Shown here: positions 16,057 to 24,249 of the stretch, in pieces
Layout: the number at the start of each line of letters is the position of its first letter
Numbering within the stretch: position 1 is the first letter of the stretch
NCBI GenBank assembly: GCA_020632715.1
Contig: JACKFA010000009.1
Span: forward strand, 124,001 to 188,000
Length of the DNA: 64,000 nt
Reading direction: 5' to 3'
Origin: Deltaproteobacteria bacterium
GTDB taxonomy: Bacteria; Myxococcota_A; UBA9042; PHBI01
Position numbers and translations under genes: made by a program
The notes under the pieces: model-generated
What the model saw: the letters and a program-made list of their open reading frames with translations, nothing else
Told to the model about the DNA's origin: nothing
The model's database searches: none

Positions 16057-17004
16057 CTATCTGCGGCGCTTAGGAGGCGGCTCTGCTCTCTCCTCGCGGA
16101 GCTGCGCGAGCAGCCCGCGGCACGCGTCGAGCCGCTCGGGGTCGAGCGCCCCCTCGGCGGCCGCGGCGCGCACGGCGCAGCCCGGCTCCTCCTCGTGGAG
16201 GCAGTCCCCGTAGTGGCAGGCCGCGGCGAGCTCGCCGACCCCCGGGAAGCGCCGCGCCACCTCCTCGAGCGGGAGCCCGTGCAGCGGCCACGCGCGGAAG
16301 CCCGGCGTGTCGACCACGAGCCCGCCGTCCGGCCACGGCGCGCCGACCTCGTGTGCGGTCGACACGGTCGTCGTGTGCCGCCCCTTCGAGGTCTTCTCGT
16401 TGACGTGCCCCGTCCGGAGCGACGCCTCCGGGATGAGCGCGTTCAGGAGCGAGGACTTGCCGACGCCCGAGTGCCCGACCACCACGGAGACGCCGTGCGC
16501 GACGAGCTCGCGGAGCGCGACCAGGCCCTCCCCGGTCTTCGCGCTCGTGGCCAGGAGCTGCGCCCCGACCGGCTCTGCCGCGTAGGGCGCGAGCGCCGCG
16601 AGCCCCGCGGGGGCCCCGGGGAGGTCCACCTTGTTCGCCACGAGGACCACGTCGATGGCCGACGGCCCGAGCGTCACGAGGATCCTGTCGATGAGCCCCG
16701 GCCGCGGCGGCGGCTCCACGGCCGACACGACGATGAGCCGGTCGACCCAGGCCGCGACCGTCTGCACCTTGTGCGGCTGCGGGCGCCGCTCGACGACGCG
16801 CTCCCGGTCGGCGATCGCGGTGATTCGCGGCTCCCCGGGCCCGCCCTCGGCGATCGTCACGCGGTCGCCGACCACGGGCTTGTTCTCGGGCCCCGGCGGC
16901 ACGCAGCGGACGCGCCTCCCCTCGCCGTGGACGGCGACCGTCGCGAGGATCCCGTGCACCTCGACGACCGTCCCGGCGCTCTCCCTGACCCCGTCGGCGC
17001 TCAC
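16057..17004 (-). CDS. rsgA: Ribosome small-subunit-dependent GTPase RsgA
   Basis: 315 aa from GTG 17004, chosen because its GTGA overlaps the upstream stop as elsewhere in this operon; ATG 17022 is an alternative. RsgA helps late 30S maturation. It has an N-terminal OB fold (GTVVEVHGILATVAVHGEG), then circularly permuted GTPase motifs: LVANKVDLPG (G4), SAKTGEG (G5), VVVGHSGVGKSSLLNAL (G1), a KTSKGRHTTTVS switch and VVDTPGFRAW (G3), followed by the zinc knuckle CHYGDCLHEEEPGC. Last gene of a four-gene overlapping set. Confidence 0.94.
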   Translation of the reverse strand: MSADGVRESAGTVVEVHGILATVAVHGEGRRVRCVPPGPENKPVVGDRVTIAEGGPGEPRITAIADRERVVERRPQPHKVQTVAAWVDRLIVVSAVEPPPRPGLIDRILVTLGPSAIDVVLVANKVDLPGAPAGLAALAPYAAEPVGAQLLATSAKTGEGLVALRELVAHGVSVVVGHSGVGKSSLLNALIPEASLRTGHVNEKTSKGRHTTTVSTAHEVGAPWPDGGLVVDTPGFRAWPLHGLPLEEVARRFPGVGELAAACHYGDCLHEEEPGCAVRAAAAEGALDPERLDACRGLLAQLREERAEPPPKRRR

Positions 17005-18478
17005 GTGAGGATCCCCTCCCATCGTCTGCGCGCTGGCAGCGTCGCCGGCACGTCGTCGAGCGCGAAGGCGACGTCGGAGTCGAGCTCGGCGCGCTGTGGC
17101 TCCGCGAGCAGCGGCCGCAGCGCGAGCCCGACGGCGAGCCGCTCCCCGAGCGGGAGCGACACCGACGCGATCTCCCACGCCCGAGCGGCCTCGTCGGACG
17201 CCGACACGCCGCTCGCGGCGAGCGCGAGCCCGAGCACGAGCCGCGCCTCCACCTCCTCCGGCGGGGTCGCCGCGCGCGCGACGGCCGCCCCGGCGCACGC
17301 GAGCGCCGCCGGCGCGTCCCCCGCCGCGAGCTCCACCCGCGCGAGCAGCGCGTCCCGCGCGGCCCCCTCAGGCAGCCCCCGCGCGACGAGGCGCGCGTCG
17401 TCCACGCCGCCGCGAGCGAGCTGCGCGCAGGCGAGCGCCAACCGCGTCGAGACGCCGCCCCGGGCGCCGGCGTCGCCTCGAGCGCGTCGCGTGAGAGCAG
17501 CGCGTGGGGCGTCCCCTCGAGGGCCGCGCCAGCCGCGCGCTCGAGCGCGAGGCCGGCGTGGAGGGCCTTCTCGGCGCCGTCGCCGTCGCCTCGGGCCGCG
17601 AGCACCGAGGCGCGCGCGCGCTCCACGAGGCCCGCCTCGGCGCCGGCCGGGACGCCGGGCTCCGCCGCGAGGACCCCGTCCCCCTCCCCTCGCGACCACG
17701 CCCAGAGGAGCGCGTGCAGCGCGCTCGCGCTCCCGGGCACCTCCCGCCGCCACGCCGCGAGCAGCTCGGGGACCTGCCGCTCGCGGCCGCGTCGCACGTG
17801 CCACGCCACGGCCTGCGAGTAGCGCGCGTCGAGCCGCGCCGCCGCCGCGGCCGTCGGCGCCTCCGCGTGCGCGCGCCGCGCCCACCGCAGCGCCGGAGCC
17901 GGGAACGGCAGCTCCCGCGCCTTCTCGGCGAGCACCTCCCAGCCGCCGGCCGCGCCCGCGACGACCGCCCGCACGACCCCCACCACGAGCTGCGGGAAGC
18001 GGTGCACGACCGGCCACCGGAGCCGCCCGACATCGACCGTGAGCGGCTCCTCGCTCGCCGACCAGGCCGCGGCGAGGTCGTCGTCCATCGGCTCGCCGGC
18101 GACGGTCACGCGCCGCCCGCCGCCGCCCTCGCCGAGCAGCACCTCCGTGACGGCGTCCGCGGGGAGGCCGGCGAGCGGGTCCGGCGGCGAGCCGAGGGCG
18201 TCGGGGTCGTCGACGAGCGCGAAGCCCGGCGGCGCGAAGGTCGGCCGCGCGTACACGAGCCGTCCGGTGAAGCCGGCCTCCGCGAGCGCGCAGCGGACGA
18301 GCAGATCGCGCGCCCGGTCGCCCACGCCGCGCCAGACCAGGGCCTCCGCGCCAGGCGGGACGGCCGCGACCATCGCGTCGTAGTCGTCGCTCGCCGTGAG
18401 CACGGTCGCAGGCGCGCCGAGCCGCGACAGGGCGCGCGTGAGCTCCTCGTCGCCGCCGAACCACGCGACGCCGATCAT
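17001..18478 (-). CDS. Hypothetical protein, interrupted by an apparent frameshift near 17460
   Basis: The gene starts with ATG 18478, overlapping the stop of the acyl-CoA synthetase fusion (ATGA). The N-terminal ~340 residues read in one frame (start MIGVAWFGGDEELTRALSRL) and the last ~150 in another (from GGVSTRLALACAQL to RRRWEGILT), which ends exactly at the GTGA overlap with rsgA. The switch falls at a C run at 17458-17461 (plus strand); one extra C would restore a single 492-residue frame. No domain recognised; the C-terminal half is Ala/Leu-rich helical, TPR-like. Either a sequencing/assembly indel or a real disruption. Confidence 0.6.
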
Positions 18479-21400
18479 CGCCGTTCCAGGAGCCGCACGT
18501 AGCGGTCGAGATCCAGCGGTGCGTAGGTGCCGGCCGCGCCGTCGTAGACGAAGAGCGGGTCGTCGGTGCGGCCCGGGTCGGCGCCCTCGCGGGCGAGCGC
18601 GACCTTCACCACCTTCAGGCTCGCCGTGCGATCGAGCGCGCGGACCTGCCGCAGGAAGCGCGGCCTCGCGTTCGGCGTCAGGTGGCGGCCGACCGCGGCG
18701 TAGATCGCGTCCGGATCGAGCGCCTCGCCCGGCGCCATCTCGATCGCGGCCATCCCGGCGCGCCCTTCCTGGTGCTCGAGCTTCACGCCGTAGACCGCCG
18801 CGGCGACCACGCCCGGCACCGTCCGGAGCGCGGCCGCGACGAGCTCCGTCGACACGTTCTCGCCCTTCCAGCGGAACGTGTCGCCGACGCGGTCCACGAA
18901 CCAGAGGTCGCCGTCGGCGTCGCGCGCGAGGAGGTCCCCGGTGTCGAACCAGGCGTCGCCGGGCGAGAACAGGTCGCGCAGGACCTTCTGTTCGGTGGCG
19001 ACGGGATCCGTGTAGCCCGAGAACCAGCTCAGCGGGTGCGCGTCGGGATCGTCGTTCGGGACCACCCGCGACACGAGGAGCCCGGCCTCGTCCACGGCGG
19101 CCCGCTCGACGCGCCCGCCGGCGTCGCGCGCGACCTCGCCGCGGTCGACGTCCCAGCGGAGGAGCTCGACCGGCACGCGCCCCGTGAGCTCGCGCCCGAC
19201 GGCGCCGATCTTGTCGCCGTCCTTGTTGACGAGCACCACGTTGCCCTCGGTGGCGCTGTAGAACTCGAGGACGCGCACCGGGCCGAAGCGCGCGAGCACC
19301 TCGCGCCACACGTCCGCGCGGAGGCCGTTGCCGGCGAAGAGGCGCACCGGGTGCTTGGGATCGAGCTCGTGCGGCGGCTGCGCGACGAGGTAGCGGAGGA
19401 GCTCGCCCACGTAGAAGACGACCGTCGCGCCGACGTTCCGGACGTCCGGCCAGAAGGAGGTCGCGCTGAAGCGCTCGGCGAGCGCGAGCCGGGCGCCGCC
19501 GATGAGGGCGCCGCCGACGCACACGAGCATCCCCGTCGAGTGATAGAGCGGGAGGCAGCAGAAGACGGTGTCGCGCGGGGTGAGCTCGGCCATGGAGGCG
19601 GCCGCGAGCCCCGCGGCGATCCAGCGCCCGTTGGTGATGCGCGCGGCCTTCGGGAGCCCGGTCGTCCCCGAGGTGAAGATGAGGGTCGCGACGCTGTCGG
19701 CGCGCCCCCCGTTGAGCTCGAGGTCGGCGGGGAGCGAGGCGCGACCGCCGACGGCGAGGGCCTCGAGGTCGACGGCGTCGGCGGGGAGCGCGGCGCCGCC
19801 ACCGCGCGCACCGAGCACCATGACGCCCTCGCCGAACGCCGCGAGCGCCTCGTCGGCGTGGGCGCGGTCGGCGACGAGCCAGTCGGCCTCGGCCGCGCGC
19901 AGGGCGTGGTCGAGCGAGAGGCCGCGGCTCTCGGTCGTGATGAGCGCGCTCACCGCGCCGAGCCGGTTCACGGCACCCACGACCGTCAGGTAGTCCGGGT
20001 GGTTCCCCATGAGCACGGCCACGTGGTGGCCGCGGCGCACCCCGCGCGCGAAGAGGGCGCCGGCGACGTCGGTGACGCGCGCGTCCGCCTCGGCGTAGGT
20101 GTAGGCGCGGCCCTCCCAGACGAAGAGCGTCTCGCCGGGGATCGCCTCGGCCTGCTCGGCGAGGACGCGCGCGAGCGACACGCGCGAGTGGGGCTTCAGG
20201 CTCGCCATGCGCGCGAGGCGCGGGAGCTGCCAGCGGAGGGAGCCGATGATGCCGCTCGCCTCGACGGAGACGTCGCCGAGGCGGTGCCACAGGTCGTCGA
20301 GCACGTCCGTCGCGAGATCGTAGAGGCGCTCGCTCGACGCGGCGTCGTCGCTCGGGGCCCTCGCGCGGGCGCTCGCCGCCGCGCCGGTCGCGACCGCCGG
20401 GGGCAGCGGCGCGCCGGTGTCGACGTGGCGGAACCACTCGAGGGCGGTCGGCCAGACGCGGGTGAGGGCCGTCGACCCGACGACGAGCCCGAAGTGGCCG
20501 GCGTCGACCTCGACCGGGTAGCAGCGCGCGTTGACGGCCGCCTTCTCGATGGCGCGGACGGCGGCGGGGCGCGCCATGTCGTCGCGCGTCCCGAGGAAGT
20601 AGGCGATGGGCGCGGTGATGTCGGCGAGGGCGACCGTGCGCCCGGCGATGACGAAGCCGCCCTCCTTCATGCGGTTCTCGACCACGAACTGGTCGACGAA
20701 CTTGCGGAAGGCGGGGCCCGGCCAGGCGATGAAGCCCTCGCCGCCGAGGAAGCGGCGCTTCGGCTCGGTCGCCATGAGGGCGTCGCGGTCGTGCAGGAGG
20801 CCGAGCGTCGAGGCGAGGTGCTTCACCTCCTGCCGCGGCGCCATGAGCTTGAAGCCGCGCGCGGAGATGGCGCCCGGGAGGCCCTCGAGCTCCTTCAGCG
20901 GGCCGTCGATGGCGCGCCGCGCGACGGAGATGAGGCGCTCGGCGAGGCTCTCGTGCACTTTCACGGGGAGGTTGCGGCGGAGGTCGACCGGGGCGCCGAG
21001 GGTCACGATGGAGCGGATCTGCGCGCTCTTCCGGTAGGCGGCGGCCTGGTAGCAGAACATGCCGCCCTGCGAGTAGCCGACGAGGTGCACGTCGCGGCCG
21101 GTGTAGGCGACGACGCGGTCGACGGCGTCCGAGATCCCGAGGACGTGGTCGTCGAGGGTGCGGTCGAGGCCGCCGCTGATCTCCTCGGGCGCGCCGAAGT
21201 CGCAGAGCCAGACGTCGACGCCCTGCGCGGCGAGGAACGCGGTCGCCGAGAGCTCGGGCGAGATGTCGTACACCTCGGAGGTGACCATGAGCGGCGGCAC
21301 GAAGAGGACGGGGCTCGTGCCGTCCACGTCGCCCGCGGCGTCCTCGGCGGGGAGGTAGTGGCGGAGCGTGTAGCGCGGGTCCTCGTGGACGACGTCGAAC

Positions 21401-21507
21401 GGGGCGCGGTAGGGCGCGCCGAGGCGCCCCTCGCGGAGGAGCTCGAGCGCGTTCTCGGCGCCACGCCGGAGCCGGCGCAGGAGGCCACCGCGGCGTCCCT
21501 CGCTCAC
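18475..21507 (-). CDS. Fusion: PhaC-like alpha/beta hydrolase + FATP-type long/very-long-chain acyl-CoA synthetase
   Basis: 1010 aa from GTG 21507 (GTGA overlap upstream). Residues about 1-350 resemble the PHA synthase/alpha-beta hydrolase superfamily: VLFVPPLMVTSEVYDISPEL, DVWLCDFG, HLVGYSQGGMFCYQAAAY (nucleophile elbow with Ser where PhaC has Cys), FLGTRDDMARP and DAGHFGLVVGS. Residues about 420-1010 are an AMP-forming ligase: LIFTSGTTGLPKAARITNG (P-loop), LEFYSATEGNVVLVNKDGD, WFDTGDLLARDADGDLWF and DRVGDTFRWKGENVSTELVA, the last being characteristic of FATP/SLC27-type enzymes. It probably activates fatty acids released or bound by the hydrolase half. PHA synthase activity is unlikely without the Cys. 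Confidence 0.85.
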   Translation of the reverse strand: MSEGRRGGLLRRLRRGAENALELLREGRLGAPYRAPFDVVHEDPRYTLRHYLPAEDAAGDVDGTSPVLFVPPLMVTSEVYDISPELSATAFLAAQGVDVWLCDFGAPEEISGGLDRTLDDHVLGISDAVDRVVAYTGRDVHLVGYSQGGMFCYQAAAYRKSAQIRSIVTLGAPVDLRRNLPVKVHESLAERLISVARRAIDGPLKELEGLPGAISARGFKLMAPRQEVKHLASTLGLLHDRDALMATEPKRRFLGGEGFIAWPGPAFRKFVDQFVVENRMKEGGFVIAGRTVALADITAPIAYFLGTRDDMARPAAVRAIEKAAVNARCYPVEVDAGHFGLVVGSTALTRVWPTALEWFRHVDTGAPLPPAVATGAAASARARAPSDDAASSERLYDLATDVLDDLWHRLGDVSVEASGIIGSLRWQLPRLARMASLKPHSRVSLARVLAEQAEAIPGETLFVWEGRAYTYAEADARVTDVAGALFARGVRRGHHVAVLMGNHPDYLTVVGAVNRLGAVSALITTESRGLSLDHALRAAEADWLVADRAHADEALAAFGEGVMVLGARGGGAALPADAVDLEALAVGGRASLPADLELNGGRADSVATLIFTSGTTGLPKAARITNGRWIAAGLAAASMAELTPRDTVFCCLPLYHSTGMLVCVGGALIGGARLALAERFSATSFWPDVRNVGATVVFYVGELLRYLVAQPPHELDPKHPVRLFAGNGLRADVWREVLARFGPVRVLEFYSATEGNVVLVNKDGDKIGAVGRELTGRVPVELLRWDVDRGEVARDAGGRVERAAVDEAGLLVSRVVPNDDPDAHPLSWFSGYTDPVATEQKVLRDLFSPGDAWFDTGDLLARDADGDLWFVDRVGDTFRWKGENVSTELVAAALRTVPGVVAAAVYGVKLEHQEGRAGMAAIEMAPGEALDPDAIYAAVGRHLTPNARPRFLRQVRALDRTASLKVVKVALAREGADPGRTDDPLFVYDGAAGTYAPLDLDRYVRLLERR

Positions 21508-22604
21508 GCGCCCTCCTCGGCGGCAGGCGCGCCGTCGTCCGGTGCCTGGTCGACGGGCTCCCACGGCGGCGCGGCGAGGGACGCGACGTCCTCGTGGCCG
21601 TTCGGCTCCCCGGGCTCCGACACCCACCACGCGCCGTCCTCGCGGGTCACGACCCAGCCGGGCGGGAAGCCGAGGTACTGCACGAGCTCGTGGTTCCTGC
21701 CCGCGGCCTGGTGGAGCGGGACGAGGCGCGTCGTGCTCTCGTCGTGCACGTGATCGGCGGCGAGGCAGCCGAAGCGCCAGCCGCTGTCGAGGTCGCCGCG
21801 CGGCGGCTCGCGGTAGGCGAAGAAGTCGCCTGTCGCGTCGAAGCGGTCGCAGATGATGGCGGCGTCGTGGGCGCAGGGGGCGTCGCTCAGGCGCCCGGCG
21901 TCGAAGCGCGCGAGGGCCCGGGCCTGCGCGACGAAGGTGCGGGCGGCGCGCGAGGCGCCGACGAGCCACTTGTCGGGCTCCGCCTCGTCGGGCGTGGCGG
22001 CCTCGATGACGAAGCGCGGAGCGGGGGTCTCCATGCGGTCGTCGAAGGCGCCGGCGAGGTGCGCGCTCTGGAGGGCCTCGCGGAAGAGGCCCCAGAAGTC
22101 GTCGTCGGCGATGGACGCGTCGCCGAAGCCGAGGAGCCAGTAGCCGAAGGGCACGGGGCGGTCGTCCGGGAAGCCGGCCTCGCGCGCGAGGAGGGCGGCG
22201 CCGAGGCGCGTCAGGAGGTCGTAGACGGCGGCGAGCGGGACGTCGGGCTCGACGGCGCAGACGAGGTCGGGGACGGCCATCTGGTAGAGGCCGAAGAGGC
22301 GCACCCAGACGCGCCCCTCGATGACGGCGTGGCGCGCGTGGAGCGCGGTCGCGGGGGTGGCGGGGCGCGAGAGGCGGCGCGCGGCCTCGCCGGCGGTCTC
22401 GCCGAGGCCGGTGAGCAGGTCCACGACGGGGTGATCGTCGGGGAGGAGCTCGAGGAAGGCGGCGAGATCGGCGCGAGCGGCGGCGAGGGGCGCGTCCCAG
22501 ACGCCCGTGACGCGGAGGTCGGCCCCGCGGCGCGAGAGGGCGAGCGGCGGCGGCGGCGGCGGGAGGTCGGGGGCATCGCGGATGAGGAACGACAGCTGGG
22601 CCAT
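21504..22604 (-). CDS. Hypothetical protein with C-terminal DUF2185/Imm33-like segment
   Basis: 366 aa, ATG 22604. The N-terminal two-thirds (LSFLIRDAPDLPPPPPPLAL onward) is not recognised; it contains GYWLLGFGDASIADDDFWGL. Near residues 275-335 DLDSGWRFGCLAADHVHDES followed by LVQYLGFPPGWVV and REDGAWWVSE resembles the DSGWRF signature of DUF2185 (immunity-protein-like) domains. Soluble, acidic C terminus. First gene of the unit leading to the acyl-CoA synthetase fusion; divergent from the aminotransferase gene. Confidence 0.6.
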   Translation of the reverse strand: MAQLSFLIRDAPDLPPPPPPLALSRRGADLRVTGVWDAPLAAARADLAAFLELLPDDHPVVDLLTGLGETAGEAARRLSRPATPATALHARHAVIEGRVWVRLFGLYQMAVPDLVCAVEPDVPLAAVYDLLTRLGAALLAREAGFPDDRPVPFGYWLLGFGDASIADDDFWGLFREALQSAHLAGAFDDRMETPAPRFVIEAATPDEAEPDKWLVGASRAARTFVAQARALARFDAGRLSDAPCAHDAAIICDRFDATGDFFAYREPPRGDLDSGWRFGCLAADHVHDESTTRLVPLHQAAGRNHELVQYLGFPPGWVVTREDGAWWVSEPGEPNGHEDVASLAAPPWEPVDQAPDDGAPAAEEGA

Positions 22605-22694
22605 GGCCCGACTCTCCCGCATGCCCGACGAGCCCGCAAGGGAGGGCTGCACGAGAGGTTTGACACCGCCCCGGGCGCCCGCTATGCGGTGCCG

Positions 22695-23966
22695 ATGAAC
22701 GCACCCGAAGGCTCCGAGCCGCTCAACGCCTACCGCACCGTCCCCCGCACCGGCGTCATCTACGTCATGGGCGAGGCGGCGCGCCGCGGGTTCCACTATG
22801 GGCACGCGGACTGGTGCAACCTCGGCCAGGGGGCGCCGGAGACGGGGCCCCTGCCCGGCTCGTCCGCGCGCCTCGAGCACGTCGCGGTGGACCCGTCGCG
22901 GCATGAGTACGCGCCGGTCGGCGGCACGTGGGAGCTGCGGGAGGCGGTCGCGAACCTCTACAACGCGCGCTACCGGCGCGGGATGCCGACGCAGTACTCG
23001 GCGGAGAACGTCGCCATCGCGGCGGGCGGGCGGCTCGCGCTCGTGCGGGTCGCGGCGGCGCTCGACCAGGTGAACCTCGGGCACCTCCTGCCCGACTACA
23101 CCGCGTACGCCGAGCTCCTCGAGACGTTCGAGCGCTTCGTGCCCATCCCGCTCGTGCTGTCCGCGAAGGACGGCTTCCACATGACGCCGGCGCAGCTGCG
23201 GACGAACATCGTCGGCATGGGGCTCGGGGCGATCCTGCTGTCGAACCCGTGCAACCCGACGGGGCGCGTGCTGCGCGGCGGCGAGCTGCGGGCGTGGATC
23301 GACATCGCGCGCGACACCTCGTGCCAGCTCATCTTCGACGAGTTCTACGCGCACTACCTCTATGACGAGATGGCGACCGCGGACGGGCCGTCGAACAGCG
23401 CCTGCCGCTACGTGGAGGACGTCGAGAGCGACCCGGTCGTGGTCATCGACGGGCTCACGAAGAACTGGCGCTACCCGGGGTGGCGGCTCTCGTGGACGAT
23501 CGGGCCGAAGGCGCTCATCGAGCGCGTGACGTCGGCCGGGAGCTACCTCGATGGGGGCGCGCCGCACCCGATCCAGGCGGCGGCGATCCCGCTCCTCGCC
23601 CCCGAGGTGGCTGACACCGAGGCGCGCGCCATCCAGGCGGCGTTCGGGAAGAAGCGGGCGCTCCTCATCGAGCGCGCGAACGCGATGGGGCTCCGCTTCG
23701 ACAACCTGCCGCAGGGCGCGTTCTACGGCTTCGTGAGCCTCGAGGACCTGCCGGAGAAGCTCCGGAACGGCATGGACTTCTTCGCGGAGGCGCTCGAGCG
23801 GCAGGTGATCGTGGTGCCGGGCGAGTTCTTCGACGTGGATCCCGGCAAGCGCCGGCGCCACATCCCGAGCCGGCTCCGGAGCTACGTGCGGGTGAGCTTC
23901 GGGCCCGAGCTCGCGGCGGTCGAGGAGGGGCTCCGGCGCCTCGACGCGATGATCCGCGACGCCTGA
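22695..23966 (+). CDS. Pyridoxal-phosphate aminotransferase, class I/II
   Basis: 423 aa. Fold-type I aminotransferase: substrate-binding LGQGAPETG near the N terminus, YAPVGGTWELREAVANLYN, the AAGGRLALVR cofactor loop, LSNPCNPTGRVL, LIFDEFYAHYLYDE (PLP Asp/Tyr) and the Schiff-base lysine in GLTKNWRYPGWRLSWTIG, then RVSFGPEL with the carboxylate-binding Arg. It resembles aspartate/alanine or LL-DAP-type aminotransferases, but the substrate cannot be fixed. Monocistronic, divergent from 22604. Confidence 0.88.
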   Translation: MNAPEGSEPLNAYRTVPRTGVIYVMGEAARRGFHYGHADWCNLGQGAPETGPLPGSSARLEHVAVDPSRHEYAPVGGTWELREAVANLYNARYRRGMPTQYSAENVAIAAGGRLALVRVAAALDQVNLGHLLPDYTAYAELLETFERFVPIPLVLSAKDGFHMTPAQLRTNIVGMGLGAILLSNPCNPTGRVLRGGELRAWIDIARDTSCQLIFDEFYAHYLYDEMATADGPSNSACRYVEDVESDPVVVIDGLTKNWRYPGWRLSWTIGPKALIERVTSAGSYLDGGAPHPIQAAAIPLLAPEVADTEARAIQAAFGKKRALLIERANAMGLRFDNLPQGAFYGFVSLEDLPEKLRNGMDFFAEALERQVIVVPGEFFDVDPGKRRRHIPSRLRSYVRVSFGPELAAVEEGLRRLDAMIRDA

Positions 23967-24062
23967 CGCGATCGACGTTCCGGATCAGGGCTGATCGCGC
24001 GTGATCTCCGGGGGTTGCGCCCCTTGCGATCCATCGGGGCGGGTCGGCGCCGCGGAAGCGCC

Positions 24063-24150
24063 TGTGGATTGCCTCTGTGGATTGCCTGTGGAAAAGATGT
24101 GAGGAACGTTACAGGGCGCAAACGTCCGTAAACTCACGTTTTCCACAGGC
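24063..24150. repeat. DnaA-box-like cluster inside a long inverted repeat
   Basis: TGTGGATTG occurs at 24063-24071 and 24076-24084, then TGTGGAAAA at 24087-24095 and its complement TTTTCCACA at 24139-24147. The last two match the DnaA-box consensus TTWTNCACA. They lie in a perfect 12-bp inverted repeat, GCCTGTGGAAAA (24084-24095) and TTTTCCACAGGC (24139-24150), extended inward by TGAG/CTCA. No dnaA, dnaN, parAB or gidA is nearby, so oriC is not claimed; a DnaA-binding site, a regulatory hairpin or part of the neighbouring RNA locus are all possible. Confidence 0.45.
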
Positions 24151-24249
24151 ATTTTCTCGGTTGCAACGGCGCCGGCGGCGGTGCATTTTCCTCTTGCGGT
24201 TGACGGAACGCGTCACCGAGACGGGGTCCCGAGCTCTCGCGGATCGCCT

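Noticed and set aside
16070..20437. Single 1455-codon frame spanning the acyl-CoA synthetase region and rsgA
   Set aside because: Most of it is a shadow frame; only the segment 18478 to about 17460 encodes a plausible protein, which then continues in another frame.
24063..24150. Chromosomal origin oriC
   Set aside because: Only two strong DnaA boxes, no AT-rich unwinding element, and no dnaA/dnaN/parAB/rnpA near.
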